Shown here piece by piece: positions 17,545 through 26,727 of a stretch of DNA of 64,000 nucleotides. The DNA is from Lacticaseibacillus sharpeae JCM 1186 = DSM 20505 (GTDB taxonomy: Bacteria > Bacillota > Bacilli > Lactobacillales > Lactobacillaceae), in the NCBI RefSeq assembly GCF_001436225.1, contig NZ_AYYO01000022.1, forward strand, positions 1-64,000, given 5' to 3'. The notes beneath the pieces are model-generated. The model was not told the origin of the DNA. It ran no database searches and saw only the letters and a program-made list of their open reading frames with translations. Both the position numbers and the translations under genes were made by a program. Position 1 is the first letter of the stretch, and each line of letters starts with the position of its first letter.

Positions 17545-18036
17545 TATATGGCCTCTTAAATTTGTGAGTTAGGAACCGCACGTGGCGGTATACAGGTTTT
17601 GTGTAGGTTTTAGGTGCGACTAACTTGCACCTTTTTGATGATATCCGTGTGCTCCTACCAGAAATCGGTAGCTCCGCACGAATTTTGCCCACGAGACTGC
17701 GCGGGATTTTGCTTCTACACATTTCTAATTATAGGCCGTTGCGTCAAATTCTGCCTGGTTTATGTCATTTAATTAAGAAAGCTTAGGGGAACGTTTAAAT
17801 TTGCATGGCGGCGACGTGGTGGACGTGCTTTACCACAGCTTGCCGAGATTAACGCCAAGTTGAACAACGGCGGTTGATGTGTGCGATTTCCCCGCGCTAC
17901 AAAAAATTGAATAAAGCACTTTCATCGTGATAATGCAAGTCTTGCAAGCGGTTTCGCAAACGACTAAGCTAGAGTTAAGAAAAATAATTGCGCGGGTGCA
18001 AGTAGCACGTGCGAAGGAAATTACGAGGTGAACGTT
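17545..18036. other. Non-coding interval with hairpins between the methyltransferase and rpoN genes
   Basis: About 490 bases without a supported gene. Hairpin 1 at 17612-17637: AGGTGC / GCACCT with 9-base loop and TTTTTG on the plus strand. Hairpin 2 at 17646-17680: outer stem CGTGTG / CGCACG, symmetrical CTC/CTC internal loop, inner stem CTACC / GGTAG, 7-base loop. Both would lie in the methyltransferase leader if its transcript starts upstream. A 66-residue frame here on the minus strand has no good start signals and was not called. Confidence 0.45.
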
Positions 18037-19101
18037 ATGAATCAAACGAATACGGCCGTAGCAACGGAAAAACTTCATTTTGGTAACGCGGGGGGGCTGA
18101 TGCAGGCACCACCACTGGCGCTCACTAGTGGGCTCCATGACTTGGAACTCGATAATCCCTTCCTCAAGGTGACCGATCCCGCCGTGATTAGACGCGGGGC
18201 CGTCGATACCGACGATGATTGGCTAAGTAGCCAGAGTGGCTCCGACCAGACGCTGGACGACTACTTGCTCGAGCAGGTATATCTTGAGTTTCGCGACGTG
18301 CCGCTGCGCAAAGTGCTCATTCAGCTGATTGGGTACCTGGAACCAGACGGCTACCTGCGTAAACCGCTGCGAGAAGTTGAAGCCCAAATTGGCTGCAGCC
18401 ACGAAATGGCTCAGGACGCCCTGGCCATCTTGCAGACGCTCGATCCAACGGGGGTTGGGGCGCGCGACCTGCGTGAATGCTTGCTGCTCCAGCTGGACGC
18501 GGACCCTTCGACCACACCACTGGTGCGCGACATTGTCAGTCAGGCACTGCCGGCGGTGGCCGACAACGCCACTGACCTGTTGTGCCAGCAATTCGACGCC
18601 ACTGAGGATGAATTGGCAGCCGCCGTTGCGCGGATTAAGCGCCTGTCGCCGGCGCCGGGGAGCTACTATGCGCGTCCCCGTGTGCGGACAGCTGTACCGG
18701 AAGTTGAAATCACGGTCGATAAGGACACCGGCACCGTTGTGGCCAGCTTGCTCCGGGATAGCATGGTTAAGGTGGCCTTCGATGACGACTACTACGGCGA
18801 GCTGGTGAAGAGCAGAGATGGTAAGCTGCGCCGGTTCCTGTCCCAGCAGCGCAAGGACTATGATTACTTGAGTTACAACTTGAAGAAGCGCTACGAAATC
18901 TTGCTCACGGTCGGTGAGTACATCGCTGACGCCCAGAAGGATTACTTCCTGTCCGGGGCGCCGCTGAACAAGCTACTCGTACGTGATGCCGTGGCGGTGA
19001 CCAAGCTCAGTGCCGGCCAGATTCACCGGGCACTGAACGGCCACTACCTGAAGTGGCAGGGCGAAGTTAAGCCACTGTCGCAGTTCTTCTCCCACCGTTA
19101 A
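18037..19101 (+). CDS. rpoN: RNA polymerase sigma-54 factor, shortened at both ends
   Basis: About 354 residues (from ATG 18037, 6 bases after GAGGTG; GTG 18028 is an alternative). The core-binding region is clear (LDPTGVGARDLRECLLLQL, about residues 135-153) and the segment RYEILLTVGEYIADAQKDYF and the HTH-like LNGHYLKW match RpoN. However, the protein stops about 15 residues after the HTH, at PLSQFFSHR, so the final region of about 60-80 residues with the RpoN box (consensus ARRTVAKYRE), which reads the -24 element, is absent. The N-terminal region I, normally about 50 residues rich in Gln and Leu and needed for activator response, is also short and degenerate. A terminator follows directly, and no shifted frame restores the box. 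Confidence 0.85.
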   Translation: MNQTNTAVATEKLHFGNAGGLMQAPPLALTSGLHDLELDNPFLKVTDPAVIRRGAVDTDDDWLSSQSGSDQTLDDYLLEQVYLEFRDVPLRKVLIQLIGYLEPDGYLRKPLREVEAQIGCSHEMAQDALAILQTLDPTGVGARDLRECLLLQLDADPSTTPLVRDIVSQALPAVADNATDLLCQQFDATEDELAAAVARIKRLSPAPGSYYARPRVRTAVPEVEITVDKDTGTVVASLLRDSMVKVAFDDDYYGELVKSRDGKLRRFLSQQRKDYDYLSYNLKKRYEILLTVGEYIADAQKDYFLSGAPLNKLLVRDAVAVTKLSAGQIHRALNGHYLKWQGEVKPLSQFFSHR

Positions 19102-19107
19102 ACAATG

Positions 19108-19144
19108 AAACACCCGCCAATTTTGCGATTGGCGGGTGTTTTTG
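19108..19144. terminator. Bidirectional terminator between rpoN and the HAD gene
   Basis: Stem AAACACCCGCCAAT / ATTGGCGGGTGTTT, loop TTTGCG-like, with T-run on the plus strand and A-rich flank for the minus strand. Confidence 0.9.
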
Positions 19145-19963
19145 TTACATTGCGTATTTGCGTAAAGCCTCGGCGACCCCGGCGTCATTGTTGCTGGCGA
19201 CCTTGGTGGGAATGGCGGCCGCAACTGCGGGCAGGGCGTTCCCCATGGCGACGGCCAGGCCCGCCGCCTGCATCATCGGCAGGTCGTTTTCCCCGTCACC
19301 AATCGCCATTGTGTTGGCTAAGGGGACGTTCAGCATGCTGGCCAGGTGGCGCAGTGCGCTTTGCTTGGAGACGCCCCGCGCCGTGATTTCGAGGTAGGTG
19401 AGCTTAGAACGGCTAATGCTCAGGTCTAGATTATCTTGGTGGCGCAGCAGGGCGTCCAGTTGGTCAATCACATCGGGCTCGGCCATGCACAGGATTTTGT
19501 GCACGGGCCGATTCCCGTGCACGAGCGCGTTCAAGTCGGTGATTTCGGGTTGAAAGTTCAGAATGGCCGCTTCCTGATTGCTCCAGTACTCATGCTGATC
19601 GACGTACCAATGGGTATTCACGTGGACGTTAATGCTGACGGGTAGCTGTTGGGCATGAATTAAATCATAGATGGTGGCCGCTGCATGGTCGGGTAGTGGC
19701 TCCTCATACAGCGTGGTGAAGGAATTGTCCGCCCGGTGGGTTTGGACAATCAGACCGCCATTTAGCGTCACCAGTGGCAGGTCGATTTGCAGCTTATCCG
19801 CCAGCGCCGTCATGCCCAGTGCCGGGCGCGCGGAGGCGAGAACGAAGTGGCCCCCCGCGGCGCTGTATTCCTGCACCGCAGCGATGACGCGCGCGGGCAG
19901 CTCGTGCTGGTCGTTGATTAATGTACCGTCGATATCACTGAGAACTAGTTGTCGTTGAACCAT
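19145..19963 (-). CDS. HAD-superfamily (Cof-type) phosphatase
   Basis: Protein of 272 residues with HAD motif I LSDIDGTL (Asp10 and Asp12 region), a Cof-type cap in the middle, and motif III/IV AIGDGENDLPMM near residue 220. These enzymes remove phosphate from sugar phosphates or related metabolites in the cytoplasm. The start ATG 19963 follows GGGAGG. The gene is divergent from the RpiR regulator of the neighbouring beta-glucoside operon, so a role in sugar-phosphate detoxification is possible but not shown. Confidence 0.88.
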   Translation of the reverse strand: MVQRQLVLSDIDGTLINDQHELPARVIAAVQEYSAAGGHFVLASARPALGMTALADKLQIDLPLVTLNGGLIVQTHRADNSFTTLYEEPLPDHAAATIYDLIHAQQLPVSINVHVNTHWYVDQHEYWSNQEAAILNFQPEITDLNALVHGNRPVHKILCMAEPDVIDQLDALLRHQDNLDLSISRSKLTYLEITARGVSKQSALRHLASMLNVPLANTMAIGDGENDLPMMQAAGLAVAMGNALPAVAAAIPTKVASNNDAGVAEALRKYAM

Positions 19964-20272
19964 AAGATAACCTCCCGTTATTATTCGCCGTTTACAAATA
20001 CATTATAACCTAATCTGGGCCAAGGATTGTTCGGCTTTTTGTGGAACACGTGTTTCATAAATTCTGTAATGAAAAGTACAGACCGAAAATGTATCCGTTT
20101 TCTGTGTTAAAATGTCTGTGGTACTTTGTTCCGCGAAAAGTGGTACAGTCGATAAAAACTTTTATATCCGAAAATTTACCGCTATTTTTTATAAGTAAAG
20201 TCGGCGAGCCATCTCGGCGGAACATGTTTCGCGAACAGGTCAAATGAACAAAACGAACAGGGGGGATTGTTG
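19964..20272. promoter_or_regulatory. Divergent promoter region between HAD and RpiR genes
   Basis: AT-rich, no gene. It holds the dyad TTTCAT-N10-ATGAAA at 20053-20074, a repeated GTGGTAC (about 20118 and 20146) and a second imperfect palindrome GGAACATGTTTCG near 20219-20231. These are candidate binding sites for the RpiR regulator or other control proteins. Confidence 0.45.
20053..20074. promoter_or_regulatory. Candidate RpiR operator
   Basis: Inverted repeat TTTCAT (20053-20058) and ATGAAA (20069-20074) with a 10-base spacer, one helical turn between half sites, upstream of the RpiR gene. RpiR-family proteins often bind TGAAA/TTTCA half sites. Confidence 0.4.
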
Positions 20273-21046
20273 ATGTTTCCATACGAAAAATTGCAAACAT
20301 TGAACGAACTCGAAACGGTCATCTACAACTATATTAATCGCCACCCAGCTGAAGTTGAGAAAATGACGATTCGGGAGCTTGCAGCCAAAGCGCACGTGAG
20401 CACGACAACGATTCTACGTTTTGCCAGCAAAATGGGTTACGACGGGTATTCCGAGCTGCGGTTTGCGCTCAAGCAGCACCAGAAGACCGTGCTGACGGAC
20501 CAGCCAGCTGAATATTACGACATCACGGCGCCACTGTCATACTTCTTCAATAAGGTGAACACCACTGACTTCAGCAAGCTGATTGACCAGACGATGGCGC
20601 TGATTAACGCGGCACCACTGATTCTGTTTTACGGGGTCGGTAGTGGCGGGGCGCTCGCCGAATACGGGGCACGCTTCTTGTCGAACGCCGGCAAACTGGC
20701 GCTGACTATCGCCGACGTCTTCCAGCCCTTCCCGGCCGGCGACCAACTGCCACACGGGTCAGTCATCTTCGTGCTGTCGGTATCGGGTGAAACGCAGCAG
20801 GTGATTGAGCTAGTCAGCAAGGTCCAGCCGCACCAGGTCAAGATTATCGCGGTCACTAACCACGGGAACTCGCGGCTGGCGAAAATGAGTGATCTCGTCA
20901 TTAGCTATTACATGCCGGAGCTCAAGCGTGGCGATTTGAATATGACCACCCAGGTACCAGTGTTGTACCTGATGGAACTCATCGCGCACCGCGTGGACGA
21001 GGAACGTGCTGCCCGCAACCGGAAGAAATCTGAGGCAGAAGACTGA
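20273..21046 (+). CDS. RpiR/MurR family transcriptional regulator (HTH + SIS)
   Basis: Protein of 257 residues: N-terminal RpiR HTH (about 1-75, segment LAAKAHVSTTTILRFASKMGY) and SIS phosphosugar-binding domain (about 105-240, segment ILFYGVGSGGALAEYGARFLSNAGK and VSGETQQ). It should sense a phosphosugar and control a sugar-use operon, most likely the beta-glucoside PTS operon just downstream. The frame extends to TTG 20267, but ATG 20273 is 7 bases after the GGGGGG stretch. A terminator separates it from the PTS operon. Confidence 0.88.
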   Translation: MFPYEKLQTLNELETVIYNYINRHPAEVEKMTIRELAAKAHVSTTTILRFASKMGYDGYSELRFALKQHQKTVLTDQPAEYYDITAPLSYFFNKVNTTDFSKLIDQTMALINAAPLILFYGVGSGGALAEYGARFLSNAGKLALTIADVFQPFPAGDQLPHGSVIFVLSVSGETQQVIELVSKVQPHQVKIIAVTNHGNSRLAKMSDLVISYYMPELKRGDLNMTTQVPVLYLMELIAHRVDEERAARNRKKSEAED

Positions 21047-21096
21047 TCCACCGGGCTTTAGCAGTGTAAGGGGTCCCAAAAAACACAGGCATATGG

Positions 21097-21125
21097 AACA
21101 TGTCACGCGAAAGTGACATGTTTTT
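21097..21125 (+). terminator. Terminator after the RpiR gene
   Basis: 10-bp stem AACATGTCAC / GTGACATGTT with loop GCGAAA and a run of T. Confidence 0.9.
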
Positions 21126-21140
21126 CTATGTATGACGTGT

Positions 21141-21187
21141 TTTAACCGCTTACAAAACTATATACACAAACTAGGGAACCGGTTACA
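21141..21187. promoter_or_regulatory. Two cre-like sites upstream of the beta-glucoside PTS operon
   Basis: TTTAACCGCTTACA at 21141-21154 (minus-strand TGTAAGCGGTTAAA) fits 13 of 14 positions of the cre consensus TGWAANCGNTNWCA. A second site, GGGAACCGGTTACA at 21174-21187, fits about 12 of 14. CcpA binding here, upstream of the sigma-54 promoter, would place the operon under glucose repression. Confidence 0.6.
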
Positions 21188-21193
21188 GTATAT

Positions 21194-21229
21194 TTGTGAT
21201 ATGAAATCACAACGATTTCGGCCGAAATC
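21194..21229. promoter_or_regulatory. Two adjacent palindromes, candidate upstream activating sites
   Basis: TTGTGAT-ATGAA-ATCACAA (21194-21212) and the perfect 16-base palindrome GATTTCGGCCGAAATC (21214-21229) lie 83-118 bases upstream of the sigma-54 promoter. Sigma-54 promoters need a remote activator site at about this distance, so one of these may bind a LevR/CelR-type activator. No such activator gene is in the window. Confidence 0.5.
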
Positions 21230-21311
21230 ATGCGCACTGCAATTTGTATATTGGCCTAGCCAACTACGGGGATGTGGTTGGTGGTCATGAATAATTTGTT
21301 GGGAGCAAGAA

Positions 21312-21327
21312 TGGTACAGTTTTTGCT
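21312..21327 (+). promoter_or_regulatory. Sigma-54 (-24/-12) promoter of the beta-glucoside PTS operon
   Basis: TGGTACAGTTTTTGCT fits the degenerate consensus TGGYAYR-N4-TTGCW, with GG (21313-21314) and GC (21325-21326) separated by exactly 10 bases. A transcript would begin near 21338 and give a leader of about 67 bases before the EIIC start. Sigma-54 control of such PTS operons is established in Listeria and other Firmicutes. Confidence 0.8.
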
Positions 21328-21353
21328 TGACGAGTTGGGTGGGGTTGTCTCAT

Positions 21354-21383
21354 TCGACTCCGTAGTCGAGCGGACCTCCGCTC
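21354..21383 (+). other. Overlapping hairpins in the PTS operon leader
   Basis: TCGACT-CCGT-AGTCGA (21354-21369) and GAGCGG-ACCT-CCGCTC (21368-21383) share two bases and cannot both form fully. They lie between the predicted sigma-54 start site and the EIIC ribosome binding site; they could stabilise the mRNA or affect translation. Confidence 0.5.
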
Positions 21384-21404
21384 TAGATAGAAATGGGTGA
21401 AATT

Positions 21405-22739
21405 ATGAACGATTACATCAATGAGAAAATTTTACCCAAGGTCATGAAGTTCACGAACAGTAAAATTATTACTGCTTTGAAGAACGGGATGATTTACACC
21501 ATTCCCTTCATCATTATCGGGTCTGTCTTCCTGATCTTGAGTTCTCTCCCTGTAACCTCATGGGCTGCCTGGATGACCAGCACCGGTTTGGTTCCTTACT
21601 TCAACCAAGCCACTAACTTCTCGTTCAACGTTATGTCCATCATCGCCGTTACGGGTATTGCGTACGAATGGGCACGTAATGAAGGTATCGACGCGCTGCC
21701 AGCCGGGATTACTGGGTTCATCAGTTTCCTGGTTGTGCTCCAGCCAACCGCTACCATCAACGACCCAACTGGTAAGGTCCTTGTCCAGAACACCCAGCAC
21801 ATCACTGGCTGGATCGACACAAGCTGGCTTGCCGGTAAAGGTATGATTGCCGCAATTATTATTGGTCTTGTAACTGGGTGGGTTTACTCCTGGTTCGTTA
21901 AGAACAAGATCACGATTAAGTTGCCAGAACAGGTACCAAGCAACGTTGCTAACTCCTTCATTGCTTTGATTCCTGCTGCTGCACTGGTAACATTCTGGAT
22001 GCTCGTCTACATGGGCTTTGACCACTTCGCCCACACATCCATGCTTCAGTGGATTTACAACATTATCCAGTCACCACTGCAAGGGATTACCGACTCCTTC
22101 GCCGGTGCCCTGATTGTGCCACTGCTGATTTCCTTGCTCTGGTTCTTTGGTGTTCATGGTTCCTCCATTGTTTCCGGGATCATGACCGCTATCCTGCTGT
22201 CCAACAGTACCGACAACGCCAAGCTGTTCGCTGCTGGTCACCTTTCCCAGGCTAATGGTGGGCACGTGTTCACCCAGGCCCTTCTCGACCAATTCGGGAC
22301 CGTTACTGGTGCCGGGATTACCATCGGGATGGTTGTCTACATGCTCTGGTTTGCTAAGTCCGCACAGCTCAAGAGTTTGGCTGGTTTGGAAATCGCACCT
22401 GCGATCTTCAACATCAACGAACCAATTCTCTTCGGTGTTCCTATCGTGCTGAACCCTCTGATGCTCATCCCATTCATCGCTGCACCAATGATCTCAATGG
22501 GGCTGACCTACATCGTCATCAAGATTGGTTTGATTCCACTCTTCAACGGGGTTTACGTACCTTGGACCACGCCACCAATCATCTCTGGTTTCCTTGTTGG
22601 TGGTTGGAAGACCGCTATCTGGCAGGCTCTGATGCTGGTTATGACCTTCTTCGTTTACCTGCCATTTGTCCGTAGCTACGACAAGATGCTCTACAGCGAA
22701 GAACAGGCTAACCTGGCTGCTGAAGAAGCTGCTAAGTAG
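21405..22739 (+). CDS. celB: PTS system EIIC, lactose/cellobiose family
   Basis: Membrane permease of 444 residues with about 10 hydrophobic segments and family segments such as WFFGVHGSSIVSGIM and NINEPILFGVPIVLNP (the EIIC NEP motif that binds the sugar). It moves the sugar through the membrane and hands it to EIIB for phosphorylation. The frame begins at 21393, but ATG 21405 follows GGGTG. First gene of the operon, behind the sigma-54 promoter; with the 6-phospho-beta-glucosidase it points to cellobiose or other beta-glucosides. The gene uses a codon set typical of high expression (many CTG/GGT/ATC). Confidence 0.92.
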   Translation: MNDYINEKILPKVMKFTNSKIITALKNGMIYTIPFIIIGSVFLILSSLPVTSWAAWMTSTGLVPYFNQATNFSFNVMSIIAVTGIAYEWARNEGIDALPAGITGFISFLVVLQPTATINDPTGKVLVQNTQHITGWIDTSWLAGKGMIAAIIIGLVTGWVYSWFVKNKITIKLPEQVPSNVANSFIALIPAAALVTFWMLVYMGFDHFAHTSMLQWIYNIIQSPLQGITDSFAGALIVPLLISLLWFFGVHGSSIVSGIMTAILLSNSTDNAKLFAAGHLSQANGGHVFTQALLDQFGTVTGAGITIGMVVYMLWFAKSAQLKSLAGLEIAPAIFNINEPILFGVPIVLNPLMLIPFIAAPMISMGLTYIVIKIGLIPLFNGVYVPWTTPPIISGFLVGGWKTAIWQALMLVMTFFVYLPFVRSYDKMLYSEEQANLAAEEAAK

Positions 22740-22809
22740 AATCGATGCAGATTGCACAAAGTTAGTTGAATTTCCCACTTCAAGGATTCAACCTAGTGAA
22801 AAGTTAATG

Positions 22810-22841
22810 ACAGGGGCTCTGACTTGTGTCACTGCCCCTGT
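22810..22841 (+). other. Intercistronic hairpin between EIIC and bglA
   Basis: 8-bp stem ACAGGGGC / GCCCCTGT with a 16-base loop, without a proper T-run. It probably stabilises the upstream mRNA end or partly attenuates read-through into the glucosidase gene. Confidence 0.5.
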
Positions 22842-22863
22842 TGTTGTAAGTAGCAATGAATGA

Positions 22864-24336
<1,473 letters not shown>

Positions 24337-24368
24337 GCGAACCGTAATTCTAGATATGAGGTGTTATT

Positions 24369-24677
24369 ATGGCTGAAAAGACAATTATGCTGGCATGCAA
24401 CGCGGGGATGTCCACGAGTTTGCTGGTGAACAAGATGCAAAAGGCTGCTGCGGCTGCCGGCGAAGACGTTGAAATTTTCGCTACCAGTGCCGACCAGGTC
24501 GACCAGAAGATGACCGAGTCGCACCCAGACGTATTGATGCTCGGCCCTCAGGTACGTTACCTGTTCAAGGGGCTGGAGAGCAAGCTCGACATTCCCGTTG
24601 CCGTCATCGACATGAAGGACTACGGGATGATGAACGGCAAGAATGTGCTGGAAGCGGCGCTGAAGTTAATCGGCTAA
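24369..24677 (+). CDS. celA: PTS system EIIB, lactose/cellobiose family
   Basis: Cytoplasmic phosphocarrier of 102 residues. The phosphorylated cysteine is Cys10 in LACNAGMSTSLL, the typical P-loop of the family. It takes phosphate from EIIA and gives it to the sugar bound by EIIC. Ribosome binding site GAGGTG; lies 32 bases after bglA. Confidence 0.93.
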   Translation: MAEKTIMLACNAGMSTSLLVNKMQKAAAAAGEDVEIFATSADQVDQKMTESHPDVLMLGPQVRYLFKGLESKLDIPVAVIDMKDYGMMNGKNVLEAALKLIG

Positions 24678-24705
24678 CGCACAGATTGGATTAGGGAGAA
24701 TAATT

Positions 24706-25038
24706 ATGGCTGAAGAACAGGAACAAGACCTCGAAACCATCATGGGTCTGATTGTGAACGGCGGGAACGCGAAGAGCTCGGCTTTTGAAGCTATCTACGC
24801 GGCTAAGGAAGGCGACTTTGCGACTGCCGATGCGAAACTGAAGGAAGCAGATGATGCGCTGAGTGCGGCCCACAATGCGCAAACGGGGATGCTGACTGAT
24901 GAAGCAAACGGCAAGCACGCACACGTCGGGTTACTGACCGTGCACTCACAGGACCACTTGATGACGGCGATTACGTTCCGTGATTTGGCCGGTGAGATTG
25001 TGGATCTGTACAAGCGTTTGGCTGAAGACGGTAAGTAA
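24706..25038 (+). CDS. celC: PTS system EIIA, lactose/cellobiose family
   Basis: Cytoplasmic protein of 110 residues, all helical, working as a trimer in this family. The active histidine is probably His80 in LLTVHSQDHLM. It receives phosphate from HPr. It follows the EIIB gene by 28 bases with an AGGGAG ribosome binding site. With EIIC and EIIB it completes the transporter. Confidence 0.93.
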   Translation: MAEEQEQDLETIMGLIVNGGNAKSSAFEAIYAAKEGDFATADAKLKEADDALSAAHNAQTGMLTDEANGKHAHVGLLTVHSQDHLMTAITFRDLAGEIVDLYKRLAEDGK

Positions 25039-25122
25039 CAGCGCGCTTTGGTAAGTAGGAACATGTAGCAAGGCAGCAACGGCGCCCAAGCCCTTAGCGC
25101 GGGTGCCCGCGGAGGTAGACAA

Positions 25123-25698
25123 ATGTTGATATACCATTTTTTAAGAAACAACCTGGCAAGTGAGGAAGCTTTCTTGCAGAAGCAGGCGGCACGCGGCCGG
25201 ATGCTCACCCGGATTCGTGGTGCGCGGTATAAGTTTGTTAACCGGACCGTGCGGGGGGACGAGCACTTTCAGGCGTACCTGCGTCTGACCAAGGACCGCT
25301 ATGATGCGGTTGATCAGGCCGACCAGGTCGTCACCGTGCAGCTTTCCCGCGAGCTCTACTACAACGTTCTGTACACCAAGGGCAACCGTGTTCCCCGGCT
25401 GCAGTCGAATCCGGAAGCGGAGGAGCAGTTCCACGTATACATGCTCGATCATGGTGCACGGCAAGAGTGGAAGGGCGGCATCGGCCTGTTCATGGGCCTC
25501 ATGCTGTTCACGGTGCAAGCAGCACTCGCACATTCCGGGGGGTTCATGGGAACGTTGCCTATCCGCGCACTCTTTGTTGCTGGCAGTATTGCATTGGTCG
25601 CAGCTAGTCTGTGGGGCTTGTTCATCGGTTTGCGGAACTCGATTACTTCCGTGCACCCGGACAAGAAACCGGCCCCGCTCAAAACGAAGCGGGTTTAG
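25123..25698 (+). CDS. Membrane protein of unknown function in the beta-glucoside operon
   Basis: Protein of 191 residues: a basic, hydrophilic N-terminal part of about 120 residues, then two hydrophobic segments (about 123-142 and 148-170) and a basic tail ending KTKRV. Both ends are probably in the cytoplasm. I do not recognise a family. Good start signal (GCGGAGG before ATG 25123). It lies 84 bases after EIIA, behind a weak hairpin, and is followed by a terminator, so it is the end of the main PTS transcript. A regulatory or assembly role for the PTS is only a guess. Confidence 0.7.
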   Translation: MLIYHFLRNNLASEEAFLQKQAARGRMLTRIRGARYKFVNRTVRGDEHFQAYLRLTKDRYDAVDQADQVVTVQLSRELYYNVLYTKGNRVPRLQSNPEAEEQFHVYMLDHGARQEWKGGIGLFMGLMLFTVQAALAHSGGFMGTLPIRALFVAGSIALVAASLWGLFIGLRNSITSVHPDKKPAPLKTKRV

Positions 25699-25730
25699 GT
25701 TGAATGCACAACAATAAATGAACGCAAGGG

Positions 25731-25760
25731 AGGACGCAGGGGTAATGCGTCCTTCTTTTG
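25731..25760 (+). terminator. Terminator inside the beta-glucoside gene cluster
   Basis: 7-bp stem GGACGCA / TGCGTCC followed by TTCTTTTG. It separates the PTS genes from the ROK kinase gene, perhaps partially. Confidence 0.65.
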
Positions 25761-25791
25761 TTAATTAGGCGGGACAAAGGAGTTGAGCTCT

Positions 25792-26712
25792 ATGAAGTCA
25801 TATGTATCTTTTGACATAGGTGGTACTAGCATTAAGTATGGGGTCGTGAATGGTGACGGCACGGTTGTTGCGCGTGGGCACGTTGCCACGGCACCGGATC
25901 GGGAAACCAACGTTGCGCACTTGCTGGACGTGGTGCACACGTACCAAGCAGATTACGATATTTTCGGCATTGGCGTGTCCGTCCCCGGGATTGTGGACCA
26001 CGATGGCTACATGATTACCGGTGGCGCCCTGGATGAATTTTACGAATTTCCGCTCGGACAGACGTTGCGGGATGCGACGAACTTGCCGGTGCACGTGGAG
26101 AACGATGCGAACGCCGCCGCGATTGCCGAGCGCTGGCTGGGTGCGGCCCGCGGCGTAGATGATTACATCTGCATCGTTTTGGGCACCGGCATTGGTGGCG
26201 GGATTGTCATCAACGGGCAGGTTTACCGCGGCGCCCACGGGATGGCCGGTGAGTTCGGCTGGAACGTGACCCACACGGTGGATCGCACCGTGCCCCTCGA
26301 GGACTTGTCGCTGAACTTCAACGCGGCGACCGTCATGGGACTGGTGCGCCGGTACAACTTGTCCCTGAAGCAGGCGCGGCCAGATGACGTCTCCGTCACG
26401 GACGCGCGGGTGATTATCGCCGATGCGCATGCGGGCGACCCCGTGGCGGCGGCCATTTACAGCGATTTTCTCGACGACGTCACGGTGATGTTGCTGAACA
26501 CATACGCGAACTACGACCCCGAACTGATTCTGGTCGGTGGCGGGATTAGCGCGAATGATCAGTTCATGGCGGACCTCAAGGCGCGGCTCAATGAGTTCAT
26601 GCAGCGGCACGAAAGCCTGCACCGGATTGAAAAGCGGGTGCTCGGCAAGGTTGCAGTCGCAGGGCTGCGCAACGATGCGGGCCTCGTTGGTGCGGTGTAC
26701 CCCTTACTGTAA
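25792..26712 (+). CDS. ROK family sugar kinase (beta-glucoside kinase or glucokinase type)
   Basis: Cytoplasmic kinase of 306 residues with the ATP-binding DIGGT motif at residues 8-12, the sugar-binding ENDAN segment and the ROK signature region LGTGIGGGIVINGQVYRGAHGMAGEFG (cited as LGTGIGGG and GAHGMAGEFG). The Cys/His zinc-binding motif found in many ROK glucokinases is missing, as in BglK-type enzymes. Either it phosphorylates intact beta-glucosides or the glucose released by the 6-phospho-beta-glucosidase. The frame extends to TTG 25783; ATG 25792 is 9 bases after AAAGGAG and is preferred. Confidence 0.88.
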   Translation: MKSYVSFDIGGTSIKYGVVNGDGTVVARGHVATAPDRETNVAHLLDVVHTYQADYDIFGIGVSVPGIVDHDGYMITGGALDEFYEFPLGQTLRDATNLPVHVENDANAAAIAERWLGAARGVDDYICIVLGTGIGGGIVINGQVYRGAHGMAGEFGWNVTHTVDRTVPLEDLSLNFNAATVMGLVRRYNLSLKQARPDDVSVTDARVIIADAHAGDPVAAAIYSDFLDDVTVMLLNTYANYDPELILVGGGISANDQFMADLKARLNEFMQRHESLHRIEKRVLGKVAVAGLRNDAGLVGAVYPLL

Positions 26713-26727
26713 GTGGAGGCGGCAAGA

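Noticed and set aside
17522-17722. 66-codon minus-strand frame upstream of the methyltransferase
   Set aside because: No ribosome binding site, strange composition, and it overlaps the methyltransferase start; the region has hairpins instead.
18037-19390. Possible frameshift that would restore the missing RpoN box
   Set aside because: The other plus-strand frames after 19101 encode no RpoN-box-like sequence, and a terminator follows the stop at once; the missing part is not nearby.
20118-20160. Second sigma-54 promoter near TGGTAC in the HAD-RpiR gap
   Set aside because: The GG and GC are 11, not 10, bases apart in one case, and no TTGC follows in the other.
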